This document shows positions 1-5,436 of a DNA stretch of 6,137 bases, piece after piece. The DNA comes from Cyclobacteriaceae bacterium. Lineage in GTDB: Bacteria > Bacteroidota > Bacteroidia > Cytophagales > Cyclobacteriaceae. Made by a program: the position numbers and the translations under genes. Each line of letters starts with the position of its first letter. The stretch's first letter is position 1. Under the pieces are notes generated by a model. The model worked only from the letters and a program-made list of their open reading frames with translations. It was not told where the DNA came from and did no database searches. The stretch lies in the NCBI GenBank assembly GCA_030589835.1, contig JAUUZS010000277.1, forward strand, positions 1 through 6,137, written 5' to 3'.

Positions 1-51
1 GATCAGTGAGTTGAGAAAAACGTTGATTTCTTTGAATAGAATCTGGATCAT
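1..51 (-). CDS. gldF: GldF-like ABC transporter permease, N-terminus only (cut by window edge)
   Basis: An ATG at 49-51 opens a frame that stays open for 17 codons to the window edge. It reads MIQILFKEINVFLNSLI. Known family: GldF, the membrane subunit of the gliding-associated ABC transporter, begins with a short amphipathic stretch of the type 'lfkKEi..ff.Sli' before its first membrane helix, and this fragment fits that pattern. The start lies only 7 nt beyond the gldA stop codon, which implies co-transcription and probably translational coupling with the ATPase gene. No strong Shine-Dalgarno sequence is visible. The identification rests on 17 residues plus the neighbour, so another ABC-2 permease remains possible. 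Confidence 0.65.
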   Translation of the reverse strand, partial: MIQILFKEINVFLNSLI

Positions 52-58
52 ATGTGCT

Positions 59-970
59 TTAGCTCTTTGTTAATTGTCTAAAAACATCTTCCATCGAATT
101 GCTTTCCTGGTTCATCCCGATCAGGGTAAACCCATTTTCAGAAGCAAATTTGAATATCGCCGGACGAACATCCATATCCTTGTCCCCTTCCACCAAAATA
201 AATTGATCCTTTTGTTTTACATCAATCACGCCCTCAATGGCTTTAATTAATTCAAGATCAACTTTTTCTTTGAACTCCACAGCTATGATTACAGATTCTT
301 TTTGGTTGGTGGTCAAGTGCTCTGGCACATCATCAGCCACCAGCTTACCGTTGTTGATAATCAAAACCCGGCTGCACAGTGCCTTGACTTCCTGCATAAT
401 GTGGGTAGAGAAGATCACCGTTTTATTCTTGCTGACATTTCGGATCAATTCCCTGATCTCCACTATCTGGTTAGGATCAAGCCCAGTGGTCGGTTCATCA
501 AGAATCAACACCTCCGGGTCATGAAGGAGAGCTTGTGCCAGCCCGACACGCTGACGAAATCCTTTTGACAGAGCACGGATCAACTTGTTCTGCTCTTTTT
601 CCAATCCGCATTGTGCGATCATTTCCGGCACCCTTTCCCGCAGGAAACGCCGTGTTGTGGCATGTAGTGATCCCACAAAATGCAGGTATTCATGAACGTA
701 CATATCAAGGTACAAGGGATTGTGTTCCGGCAAATAACCTATATGTTGACGTGATGGAATGGATTGTTGTACTACATCATATCCACATATCTTCACCACG
801 CCATGTGTCGGTGGTATGTACCCGCACAAGATTTTCATGGTCGTGGATTTTCCAGCACCATTTGGGCCAAGAAAACCAACAATTTCCCCATTACGGGCAG
901 TAAACGAGATGTCATTTACTGCCGCCTGGTCACCGAAATTTTTTGTTACATTTTTTACCTCAATCGACAT
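59..970 (-). CDS. gldA: Gliding-motility-type ABC transporter ATP-binding protein GldA
   Basis: The protein has 303 residues, close to the usual GldA size, and is predicted to be the cytoplasmic ATPase that powers a GldF/GldG membrane pair. Visible motifs are Walker A GPNGAGKST (35-43), a Q-loop region YLPEHNPLY (80-88) with Glu where Gln is usual (typical of GldA and related ATPases), signature LSKGFRQRVG (134-143), Walker B VLILDEP (154-160), D-loop GLDP and switch His190 in STH. Residues after about 220 form the family's C-terminal extension. I chose the ATG at 968-970 (MSIEVKNVTK) because the frame further upstream opens only at a TTG and adds 17 residues with no family resemblance; a weak AAGGG lies just upstream. 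In gliding Bacteroidota this transporter supports gliding motility. Homologues also occur in non-gliders, so motility is not proven here. Confidence 0.88.
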   Translation of the reverse strand: MSIEVKNVTKNFGDQAAVNDISFTARNGEIVGFLGPNGAGKSTTMKILCGYIPPTHGVVKICGYDVVQQSIPSRQHIGYLPEHNPLYLDMYVHEYLHFVGSLHATTRRFLRERVPEMIAQCGLEKEQNKLIRALSKGFRQRVGLAQALLHDPEVLILDEPTTGLDPNQIVEIRELIRNVSKNKTVIFSTHIMQEVKALCSRVLIINNGKLVADDVPEHLTTNQKESVIIAVEFKEKVDLELIKAIEGVIDVKQKDQFILVEGDKDMDVRPAIFKFASENGFTLIGMNQESNSMEDVFRQLTKS

Positions 971-1198
971 ATATACCCTTCGAACTGTAAGCCATAAGTC
1001 TCTTGCGACTCGATTATTCAATTAATATCTTGTGATCCAATAAATGCCTTACGGCAAATATGAAATCGTGCCGAAATTATACATTACCATTCAATAAAAC
1101 GAAATGAGGGGTATTTATTTTAGGGAAGAGTTCGCAGTGCGTATAAATGTACCAGTGGTATACTAAAAAGTCAGGTGCTGAACTGCTAAGCCCCCTGA
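971..1198. other. Intergenic region upstream of gldA, no gene seen
   Basis: This is the first part of the roughly 400-bp gap between the TraR/DksA-type gene and gldA. It should hold the gldA promoter on the minus strand. The best -7-like string is CATATTTG (complement of 1054-1061), one mismatch from TAnnTTTG, but I found no suitably spaced -33 element, so I do not call a promoter. A 6-bp inverted repeat GTCAGG/CCTGAC (1170-1175 and 1194-1199) has an 18-nt loop and no T-tract. Confidence 0.5.
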
Positions 1199-1335
1199 CC
1201 TCCTGCTACTTGGTTTTTACTTTTTACCTTGCCTCCTGCTACTTTTCTTATTCTTTCACCTTCATCTCCTGCAACTGCCTCCTGCCACTTGTTTTTTACT
1301 TTTTACCTTGCCTCCTGCAACTGCCTCCTGCTACT
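1199..1335. repeat. Mosaic array of TCCTGCnACT repeats
   Basis: The 10-mer TCCTGCnACT occurs six times, starting at 1201, 1234, 1267, 1280, 1313 and 1326. The steps are 33, 33, 13, 33 and 13 nt, so the array is built from a long unit of 33 nt (core followed by a T-rich spacer of the type GTTTTTTACTTTTTACC) and a short unit of 13 nt (core plus GCC). Two 45-nt blocks, 1199-1243 and 1278-1322, differ at only three positions. The 33-nt step after 1234 carries a diverged spacer. The open frame across this region on the plus strand is low-complexity and probably not a gene. I infer replication slippage or recombination as the origin; a regulatory role cannot be judged. Confidence 0.85.
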
Positions 1336-1366
1336 ATTTTTTTGATATATACTTACGCTTCGTAGT

Positions 1367-1699
1367 TCAACTTGCGCAATTCACACAATATCGGCTTTGG
1401 GGCATCAATAGAATTCGGCCAATCGGAATGGGCTTTTGACATTTTAAGCATAATCCAAAATCTTCTCCATCTGCAGAAGACAATACATTTTGAAGATTTA
1501 CCAATTTGCCCTCAACTTGACGAAGAGCCGCTTCTGTTACGCTTTTATTATTGATGGCATCCATTCTTGAGACTCTTCCCACGGCATTTTCCGGTGAGAT
1601 CGGTTTGGTCATATCGCGATAGTCCTCGATTGATTTTTCAGTCTTTTCAATTTCCTGAACGACCTTTTCTTTGATGTCTTTTAATTCCTTTTTTGTCAT
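1367..1699 (-). CDS. TraR/DksA-family C4 zinc-finger protein
   Basis: A 110-residue protein with an N-terminal half rich in Lys/Glu heptads (about 2-30 and 53-76) that should form an antiparallel coiled-coil hairpin, joined by the segment GRVSRMDAINNKS (41-53). The C-terminus carries a C4 zinc knuckle: C84-x2-C87, 17 residues, then C105-x2-C108. Known family: DksA and TraR proteins insert a coiled coil into the secondary channel of RNA polymerase and tune transcription, often with ppGpp. This protein is shorter than E. coli DksA (151 residues), and the DxxDxA tip is not evident, so I avoid the name dksA. The ATG at 1697-1699 follows an A-rich leader without a Shine-Dalgarno sequence. It lies 179 nt beyond the ars-type operon, probably as a separate unit. 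Confidence 0.8.
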   Translation of the reverse strand: MTKKELKDIKEKVVQEIEKTEKSIEDYRDMTKPISPENAVGRVSRMDAINNKSVTEAALRQVEGKLVNLQNVLSSADGEDFGLCLKCQKPIPIGRILLMPQSRYCVNCAS

Positions 1700-1858
1700 C
1701 TAAATCTTAAAAAATTCAAAATATCTAACAATAGTATTACAATATAGAAAGTCTTTTAGAATTAAACGGAAAGAATGAAAATCATATTTCATCCTGGCAT
1801 AATATTATTACATTAACTTTTTCTATTGAAAATCTCACTTAATTTATAATAAGAACCA

Positions 1859-1875
1859 TTGGTGATTTTCACCAA
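1859..1875 (-). terminator. Hairpin at the end of the ars-type operon
   Basis: A perfect 7-bp inverted repeat TTGGTGA/TCACCAA encloses a 3-nt loop and starts 3 nt after the TAG stop of the last operon gene. On the minus strand the stem is followed by ATGGTTCTTATTAT, only a moderately U-rich tail. Position and symmetry fit an intrinsic terminator or a 3'-end stabilising hairpin; the weak T-tract lowers the confidence for termination proper. Confidence 0.55.
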
Positions 1876-1878
1876 GTG

Positions 1879-2244
1879 CTAAATGACAGCTTGCGCTGAA
1901 TCAAATACCTGTTTTACGGTTTCTTGTGATGCAGGTGTCTTTCCCTTTTCAAATCCCAAATCGGTAATTCTTAAGTAAGAATAATTTTCCATCCTTCTGT
2001 TTTGCATGACTTTTTTTCCGCAATCCTCACTACAACCGTCAATTACAAGGATTTCTTTTTCTTTAAAACCATCGATTTGCTCATCGGTGCACGTTGCAAA
2101 GAGTGCCAGGCAACTCATTTTACGATGATTATTTCTTGAAAGTTTACGGGCAACCTGATCAGATACGTAACCAACATCTGCTGCTCCGGAACAGGCAATG
2201 ACGATTTTATTGTCAGCACCACAATTGCATGAACTATTTTCCAT
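1879..2244 (-). CDS. DGC-domain putative zinc-binding protein, last gene of the operon
   Basis: A small soluble protein of 121 residues with seven cysteines: CNC (C6, C8), CSGAADVG (C18), C45, C52 and DGCSEDC (C71, C75). The DGCxxDC signature and the CSGxxDVG start match the family annotated as putative zinc-binding protein (DGC domain). Its biochemical role is not established to my knowledge. No signal peptide is visible, so it should be cytoplasmic. It starts 11 nt after the ArsP-like permease stop and is followed at once by a hairpin, so it closes the operon. From the thiols and the neighbours I infer a metal- or metalloid-binding or delivery role; a redox role is the alternative. The family assignment is firm, the function is not. 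Confidence 0.75.
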   Translation of the reverse strand: MENSSCNCGADNKIVIACSGAADVGYVSDQVARKLSRNNHRKMSCLALFATCTDEQIDGFKEKEILVIDGCSEDCGKKVMQNRRMENYSYLRITDLGFEKGKTPASQETVKQVFDSAQAVI

Positions 2245-2255
2245 GGATTTAGATA

Positions 2256-3278
2256 TTAAATGAATACGAAATAATTAAAAACAAAGCCCACTATAATAAT
2301 ACCGACCGCTACAACGCCAACAAATACGGCTATAAGCTGCCATTTCAGTACCTTTTTAAGTATGATGATCTCGGGTAACGACAATCCGATGACGGACATC
2401 ATAAAAGCCAGTGCAGTACCTAAGGAAACCCCTTTATCTATTAATACACTTACTATCGGGATTATTCCTGCAGCATTTGAATACAAGGGTATTCCTACTG
2501 CAATTGCCAATGGAACAGAATACCAATTTTCTGCCCCTAAGACCTGAGAAAGGTATTCATCAGGGATAAAGCCATGTGCCCCTGCTCCTATGGCAATACC
2601 GGCAAGAATGTAAATCCATATTTTCCCGACTATTTCTTTTACCGACTCCAGACCTGCATCGATTCGCCGACCGAAGTTTAATTTTTCTGATGTCTCATTT
2701 TGCTGTTGAGCCTTAACCTGATAAACCCAATCGGCTACATATTTTTGAAGATTTAATTTTTCAATAATGAACCCTGTCACGATTGCCAGCACGAGTCCTG
2801 TTGTTACATATATCAAGGCTACCTTCCATCCGAACAGACCCACTAACAGTACCAGAGCGACTTCATTAATCATTGGCGCAGCAATTAAGAATGAAAACGT
2901 TACTCCAATGGGAATGCCCGCCTCCACAAATCCGAGAAACAATGGAATTGCCGAACATGAACAGAAAGGAGTGACTATGCCTAAAAATGAAGCCATCACA
3001 TTTCCCACAAACAAGGGCTTCCCCTCCAATGCTTTCCTGGTTTTTTCGGGTGTGAAATAGGAGCGAACTATCCCAACAAAAAATATGATCAGTACGAGCA
3101 ATAACAGTACTTTGGGAACTTCATAAATAAAAAACCGTATTGATTCGGTTAGATGTGCTTCATGATTTAAGTGGAATACCTTATCTACTAAAAAATCCGC
3201 AATGCCTTGTAGATTGATATACAATAATATCCAGGCAATTAATATCAAAAAAATAAATAGGATACGTTTACCGGTCAT
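2256..3278 (-). CDS. arsP: ArsP-family permease (organoarsenical efflux candidate)
   Basis: An integral membrane protein of 340 residues with eight or more hydrophobic segments in two halves, separated by a polar loop at about 175-215 (rich in Gln, Asn, Glu and Lys). The first half carries TPFCSCS (103-109, Cys106 and Cys108), followed by AIPLF; the second half has GIPLYSNAAG. These are hallmarks of the ArsP/DUF318 permeases. Known family: characterised ArsP proteins export trivalent organoarsenicals such as methylarsenite and reduced roxarsone. I chose the ATG at 3276-3278 because GGGGAG (complement of 3286-3291) sits 7 nt upstream, a rare good ribosome-binding site in this window. The frame can be extended five codons to a TTG at 3293, but that TTG overlaps the ribosome-binding site. 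Gaps are 18 nt after the ArsG-like gene and 11 nt before the next. The true substrate is inferred. Confidence 0.82.
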   Translation of the reverse strand: MTGKRILFIFLILIAWILLYINLQGIADFLVDKVFHLNHEAHLTESIRFFIYEVPKVLLLLVLIIFFVGIVRSYFTPEKTRKALEGKPLFVGNVMASFLGIVTPFCSCSAIPLFLGFVEAGIPIGVTFSFLIAAPMINEVALVLLVGLFGWKVALIYVTTGLVLAIVTGFIIEKLNLQKYVADWVYQVKAQQQNETSEKLNFGRRIDAGLESVKEIVGKIWIYILAGIAIGAGAHGFIPDEYLSQVLGAENWYSVPLAIAVGIPLYSNAAGIIPIVSVLIDKGVSLGTALAFMMSVIGLSLPEIIILKKVLKWQLIAVFVGVVAVGIIIVGFVFNYFVFI

Positions 3279-3285
3279 GTTTTTA

Positions 3286-3291
3286 CTCCCC
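3286..3291 (-). promoter_or_regulatory. Ribosome-binding site that fixes the ArsP-like start
   Basis: GGGGAG read on the minus strand, 7 nt before the ATG at 3276-3278. It lies in the 18-nt gap after the ArsG-like stop codon and supports the ATG over the in-frame TTG at 3291-3293. Confidence 0.6.
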
Positions 3292-3296
3292 AATTA

Positions 3297-3998
3297 TCAA
3301 ATCCAAAACACTATGCTATAATATGCCCCAATACCGATAAATAAGACGGCCACTGCTCGTCTGAACCAAATTTCAAAGGTTTTGATGCGCTTGTAAAGTT
3401 TGCCTACTCCGGAAACAGTATAGGCTAAAAGCCAGGCAAAAATGATAACCGGTACCCCGGTTGCCAAAGCAAATACAATAGGAAGATACAAGCCTGATGC
3501 ACTTTGAATTGTCATAGGAATTAGCATTCCGAAGTACAGCACCCCGCTATACGGGCAGAATGCCAAGGCAAAAATCACTCCCAGCAAAAACACATCAAAG
3601 AAAGTATGTTGCTTCTTGTTTTGGAATTTATCACCGAGCTTACCCAAACCACCCAGGTTCAATCGTATCACGCCAAGCATAAATAGTCCAATAACGATAA
3701 GCAGGGGCCCAAGGAATTTTTCTCCGTATTGCTGGAATATTGCCGATACTTTAAACTGGTTCGCGCCGACAAATAAAATAAAGGCAAGGAGGGTATATGA
3801 AAATGCCCTTCCAAGGGTATACACTATTCCATTATAAAACACCCGTCTCCGATTTTCAAGATCTTTGCTTATGAAGCCCATCGCAGTAATATTTGTCGCC
3901 AGGGGGCAAGGACTGATGGCTGTCATCAGTCCTAAAATAAGCGCTGACCAAACGGGGACGTTGCTATTGGAATACATATTGCTCAACAATTCTTCCAT
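3297..3998 (-). CDS. arsG: ArsG-family CcdA/DsbD-like membrane protein
   Basis: A membrane protein of 233 residues with about six hydrophobic segments in two similar halves. Each half carries a Cys-Pro motif near a membrane segment: AISPCPLATN (Cys31) and ALAFCPYSG (Cys148). These are the only two cysteines in the protein and sit where CcdA and DsbD hold their redox pair. Known family: this looks like the group called ArsG, proposed to export amino-aromatic arsenicals after nitro-group reduction in the arsEFG system. From the retained cysteine pair I infer that it could instead, or also, carry electrons across the membrane. Its start overlaps the ArsF-like stop as TAATG, so the two are translationally coupled. 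A plain cytochrome c biogenesis CcdA is the main alternative, but no cytochrome gene is nearby. Confidence 0.75.
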   Translation of the reverse strand: MEELLSNMYSNSNVPVWSALILGLMTAISPCPLATNITAMGFISKDLENRRRVFYNGIVYTLGRAFSYTLLAFILFVGANQFKVSAIFQQYGEKFLGPLLIVIGLFMLGVIRLNLGGLGKLGDKFQNKKQHTFFDVFLLGVIFALAFCPYSGVLYFGMLIPMTIQSASGLYLPIVFALATGVPVIIFAWLLAYTVSGVGKLYKRIKTFEIWFRRAVAVLFIGIGAYYSIVFWI

Positions 3999-4408
3999 TA
4001 CAGAAGCGTATCAATATGCTCTTGTATGATCTGTTTTAGTTTTTCAGGATTGCTGCGCGCATTCAGAAAACCTTCTGTAGTAATATTGATTTTTGCATTG
4101 TCAGCGACAATCAGAAGAGTCTGACCCGAAATATCGAGCTCCTTACCTTTTATTTCACCCTCCATTTCTTCAAGGTTATACTCTGCAAAACTTACTTTTT
4201 CAGGGTATTTATCAGCTATCACTTCTTTGGTTACACTTTCAACGGCATTGCAGGTGGCACACCTTCGCGTATAATGAAAATAGAACACCTCAACCTTTCC
4301 GGCCTTTGCAACTTGCGTGTTATCTTCTTTTTCTTTGGTTTGGGCCGAGCAGGAGCTATTTATGCTTACTGCCAAAACGGCGATAAATAAAAACTTAATT
4401 GATTTCAT
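3998..4408 (-). CDS. arsF: ArsF-family exported thioredoxin-fold protein
   Basis: A protein of 136 residues that opens with a signal sequence (MKSIKFLFIAVLAVSINSSC). Cys20 could be a lipid-attachment site (NSSC, a loose lipobox), or signal peptidase I could cut near SAQ. After a charged linker comes VEVFYFHYTRRCATC with a CxxC pair, Cys50 and Cys53, then a thioredoxin-like fold. The loop that normally holds the cis-proline reads SGQTLLIV, so the proline is missing. Known family: it resembles proteins annotated as nitrophenyl nitroreductase subunit ArsF, part of arsEFG. I see no flavin-binding motif, so any nitroreductase activity would need partners. It starts 3 nt after the thioredoxin stop, and its TAA overlaps the next ATG. 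It should act outside the inner membrane. Family is fairly sure, reaction inferred. Confidence 0.75.
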   Translation of the reverse strand: MKSIKFLFIAVLAVSINSSCSAQTKEKEDNTQVAKAGKVEVFYFHYTRRCATCNAVESVTKEVIADKYPEKVSFAEYNLEEMEGEIKGKELDISGQTLLIVADNAKINITTEGFLNARSNPEKLKQIIQEHIDTLL

Positions 4409-4411
4409 TGC

Positions 4412-4651
4412 TTATTGATTTTGAGTGAGTAATTCTTTTAATTCAGATTTTTTTGGTACCTGGCCCGAAAGTACCACCTTGCCATCAATCACAAGCCCGG
4501 GAGTTCTCATAATGCCATATTCCATGATTTTTTGGATGTCTTCGACCTTCTCAATAGTTGTGCTGATGTTTAATTCAGCTGCGGCCTGCCTCGTGGCGTT
4601 TTCCAATGTTTTACAATTTGCACATCCCGTCCCTAACACTTTAATTTCCAT
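4412..4651 (-). CDS. Small thioredoxin-family protein with CANC active site
   Basis: A cytoplasmic protein of 79 residues, the usual size of the minimal thioredoxin/glutaredoxin-like proteins called redox-active disulfide protein 2. The N-terminal strand MEIKVLGTGCANC places the CxxC pair at Cys10 and Cys13; MRTPGLVIDGKVV holds the expected cis-proline (Pro51) before strand 3. No signal peptide is present. It directly follows an operator copy and heads the structural genes, 3 nt before the ArsF-like gene. The position fits ArsE of arsEFG, but I am not certain that ArsE belongs to this exact family, so I give no symbol. I infer that it supplies electrons to, or passes a metalloid to, the downstream membrane components. 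Confidence 0.8.
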   Translation of the reverse strand: MEIKVLGTGCANCKTLENATRQAAAELNISTTIEKVEDIQKIMEYGIMRTPGLVIDGKVVLSGQVPKKSELKELLTQNQ

Positions 4652-4671
4652 TTTTCTTTTAAATTAATTCG

Positions 4672-4693
4672 TAGTTCGCAAAACAGCGAACAA
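4672..4693. promoter_or_regulatory. Second ArsR operator candidate, between arsR and the thioredoxin gene
   Basis: The inverted repeat TAGTTCG-N8-CGAACAA has arms matching the copy upstream of arsR at all but one base. Within the N8 the innermost bases also pair, giving GTTCGC/GCGAAC (4674-4679 and 4686-4691). It fills much of the 57-nt arsR-thioredoxin gap and ends 20 nt before the thioredoxin ATG. A -7 element beside it is poor (ACATATTG, complement of 4691-4698), so an internal promoter is uncertain. As RNA it could also fold into a small hairpin. I infer binding by the upstream ArsR. Confidence 0.65.
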
Positions 4694-4708
4694 TATGTAT
4701 AAATTTTT

Positions 4709-5008
4709 TTAAACTTGTAATAACTTTCTAAACAGCACTTGAGCTTCTTTCCAATTTTCCTTATTAATGCAATATTTTATTTTAGGTGATTCGGTCTCCC
4801 CCTGAATTAATCCGGCATCCTTTAATTCTTTTAAATGCTGCGAAAGTGTTGATTTTGCAATTGGCAGTTCTTCAGTGAGGTCTCCACTGTAGCAGCAGCT
4901 TTTATTTGAGAGCAATTCCAACACATACATCCGAATCGGATGCCCCATTGCCTTGGCGTATCTGGCTGTTTTTTTTTGATTATCTGTTAATACTTCCGTT
5001 TTAGTCAT
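4709..5008 (-). CDS. arsR: ArsR/SmtB-family winged-helix repressor
   Basis: A regulator of 99 residues, a normal ArsR length, with the family's winged-helix order. GHPIRMYVLELL (22-33) is followed by the recognition helix region IAKSTLSQHLKELKDAGLI (50-68) and a wing around ETESPKIKYCIN. The only cysteines are the vicinal pair Cys38-Cys39 (SCCYSGDL), in the helix region where E. coli ArsR has its arsenic-binding cysteines, and Cys80 in the wing. Known family: these proteins repress their own operon and release DNA when metalloid binds cysteine thiols. I infer trivalent arsenic or an organoarsenical as inducer, but the ligand cannot be read from sequence. It is the first gene of the operon and is flanked on both sides by copies of one inverted repeat. 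Confidence 0.88.
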   Translation of the reverse strand: MTKTEVLTDNQKKTARYAKAMGHPIRMYVLELLSNKSCCYSGDLTEELPIAKSTLSQHLKELKDAGLIQGETESPKIKYCINKENWKEAQVLFRKLLQV

Positions 5009-5010
5009 TC

Positions 5011-5032
5011 TTGTTCGTTAAATGCCGAACAA
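5011..5032. promoter_or_regulatory. Primary ArsR operator candidate upstream of arsR
   Basis: A perfect 7-bp inverted repeat TTGTTCG-N8-CGAACAA ends two bases before the arsR ATG. It overlaps three bases of the -7 promoter element and covers the expected transcription start, so a bound dimer would block initiation. Size and spacing suit a winged-helix dimer. A second copy with one arm mismatch lies at 4672-4693. Confidence 0.75.
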
Positions 5033-5037
5033 AGGTA
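5030..5037 (-). promoter_or_regulatory. Bacteroidota-type -7 element of the arsR operon
   Basis: TACCTTTG on the minus strand is a full match to the Bacteroidota -7 consensus TAnnTTTG, 21 bases before the arsR ATG. The predicted start point falls inside the operator. The -33 region is only a T-run (around 5056-5060), not a clear TTTG, so regulation through additional factors or a weak basal promoter is possible. Confidence 0.65.
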
Positions 5038-5191
5038 TTACGATTTATTGAATTTAAAAAGCGGAAATCTTATTTTATCAGACTATAGAAGTAAAGTGCC
5101 ACACTGAATTTCAGGGATATGGTTTTTCTGATGGAAGTTCACTGGTATAGCCCCAGCGGAAAGCTATCGGTTAAATAAAATCAATGATTAC

Positions 5192-5418
5192 TTCTACTTT
5201 ACGAAGATTAAACTAGCTCTAAAAGAGCGACATATAATAGCCCGATGCAACGCGCCGGGTATTAATAGTGATATTGATTTAGCCCTGAAAGGGCGGAATC
5301 TTTCACCCTTTCAGGGCTAAATAGCGTATTCGTCATCAATCACAGGGCTTCACCCTGTGGGAATAGATTTAAGCCTTTCAGGCTTGTTATCAGTGCATTG
5401 TATCTTCGTAAAGTAGAA
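5192..5418. repeat. 227-bp hairpin-rich element with 17-bp terminal inverted repeats (MITE/REP-like)
   Basis: The ends are a perfect inverted pair, TTCTACTTTACGAAGAT at 5192-5208 and its complement at 5402-5418. Outside them AATGATT (5183-5189) and AATCATT (5424-5430) continue the symmetry imperfectly. Inside are five hairpins: 5216-5228 (GCTCT/AGAGC), 5241-5259 (CCCGATGC/GCGCCGGG, one mismatch and one G-T wobble), 5277-5322 (17-bp perfect stem, 12-nt loop), 5341-5359 (CACAGGG/CCCTGTG) and 5371-5385 (AAGCCT/AGGCTT). No protein frame is present. It resembles palindromic repeats I recall scattered through Bacteroidota genomes, which suggests a non-autonomous mobile element. A structured RNA is the alternative. 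No direct target duplication is visible. Confidence 0.7.
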
Positions 5419-5436
5419 TTACCAATCATTTCTTTA

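Noticed and set aside
1054..1061. gldA promoter -7 element (CATATTTG)
   Set aside because: One mismatch and no matching -33 element; too common a string in AT-rich DNA to call.
1199..1335. CRISPR array
   Set aside because: Repeat units are short, spacers are near-identical T-rich strings, and steps alternate between 33 and 13 nt.
1147..1365. 72-codon open frame on the plus strand
   Set aside because: It is a translation of the TCCTGCnACT repeat array, low in complexity (Ser, Cys, Leu, Phe runs), with no ribosome-binding site or homology.
3297..3998. Cytochrome c biogenesis CcdA
   Set aside because: The fold and cysteine pair fit, but no cytochrome maturation gene is near and the ArsF/ArsP context favours the ArsG group. 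Kept as an alternative only.
5192..5418. CRISPR array
   Set aside because: The hairpins differ in sequence and spacing and there are no identical direct repeats; the structure is a palindromic element.
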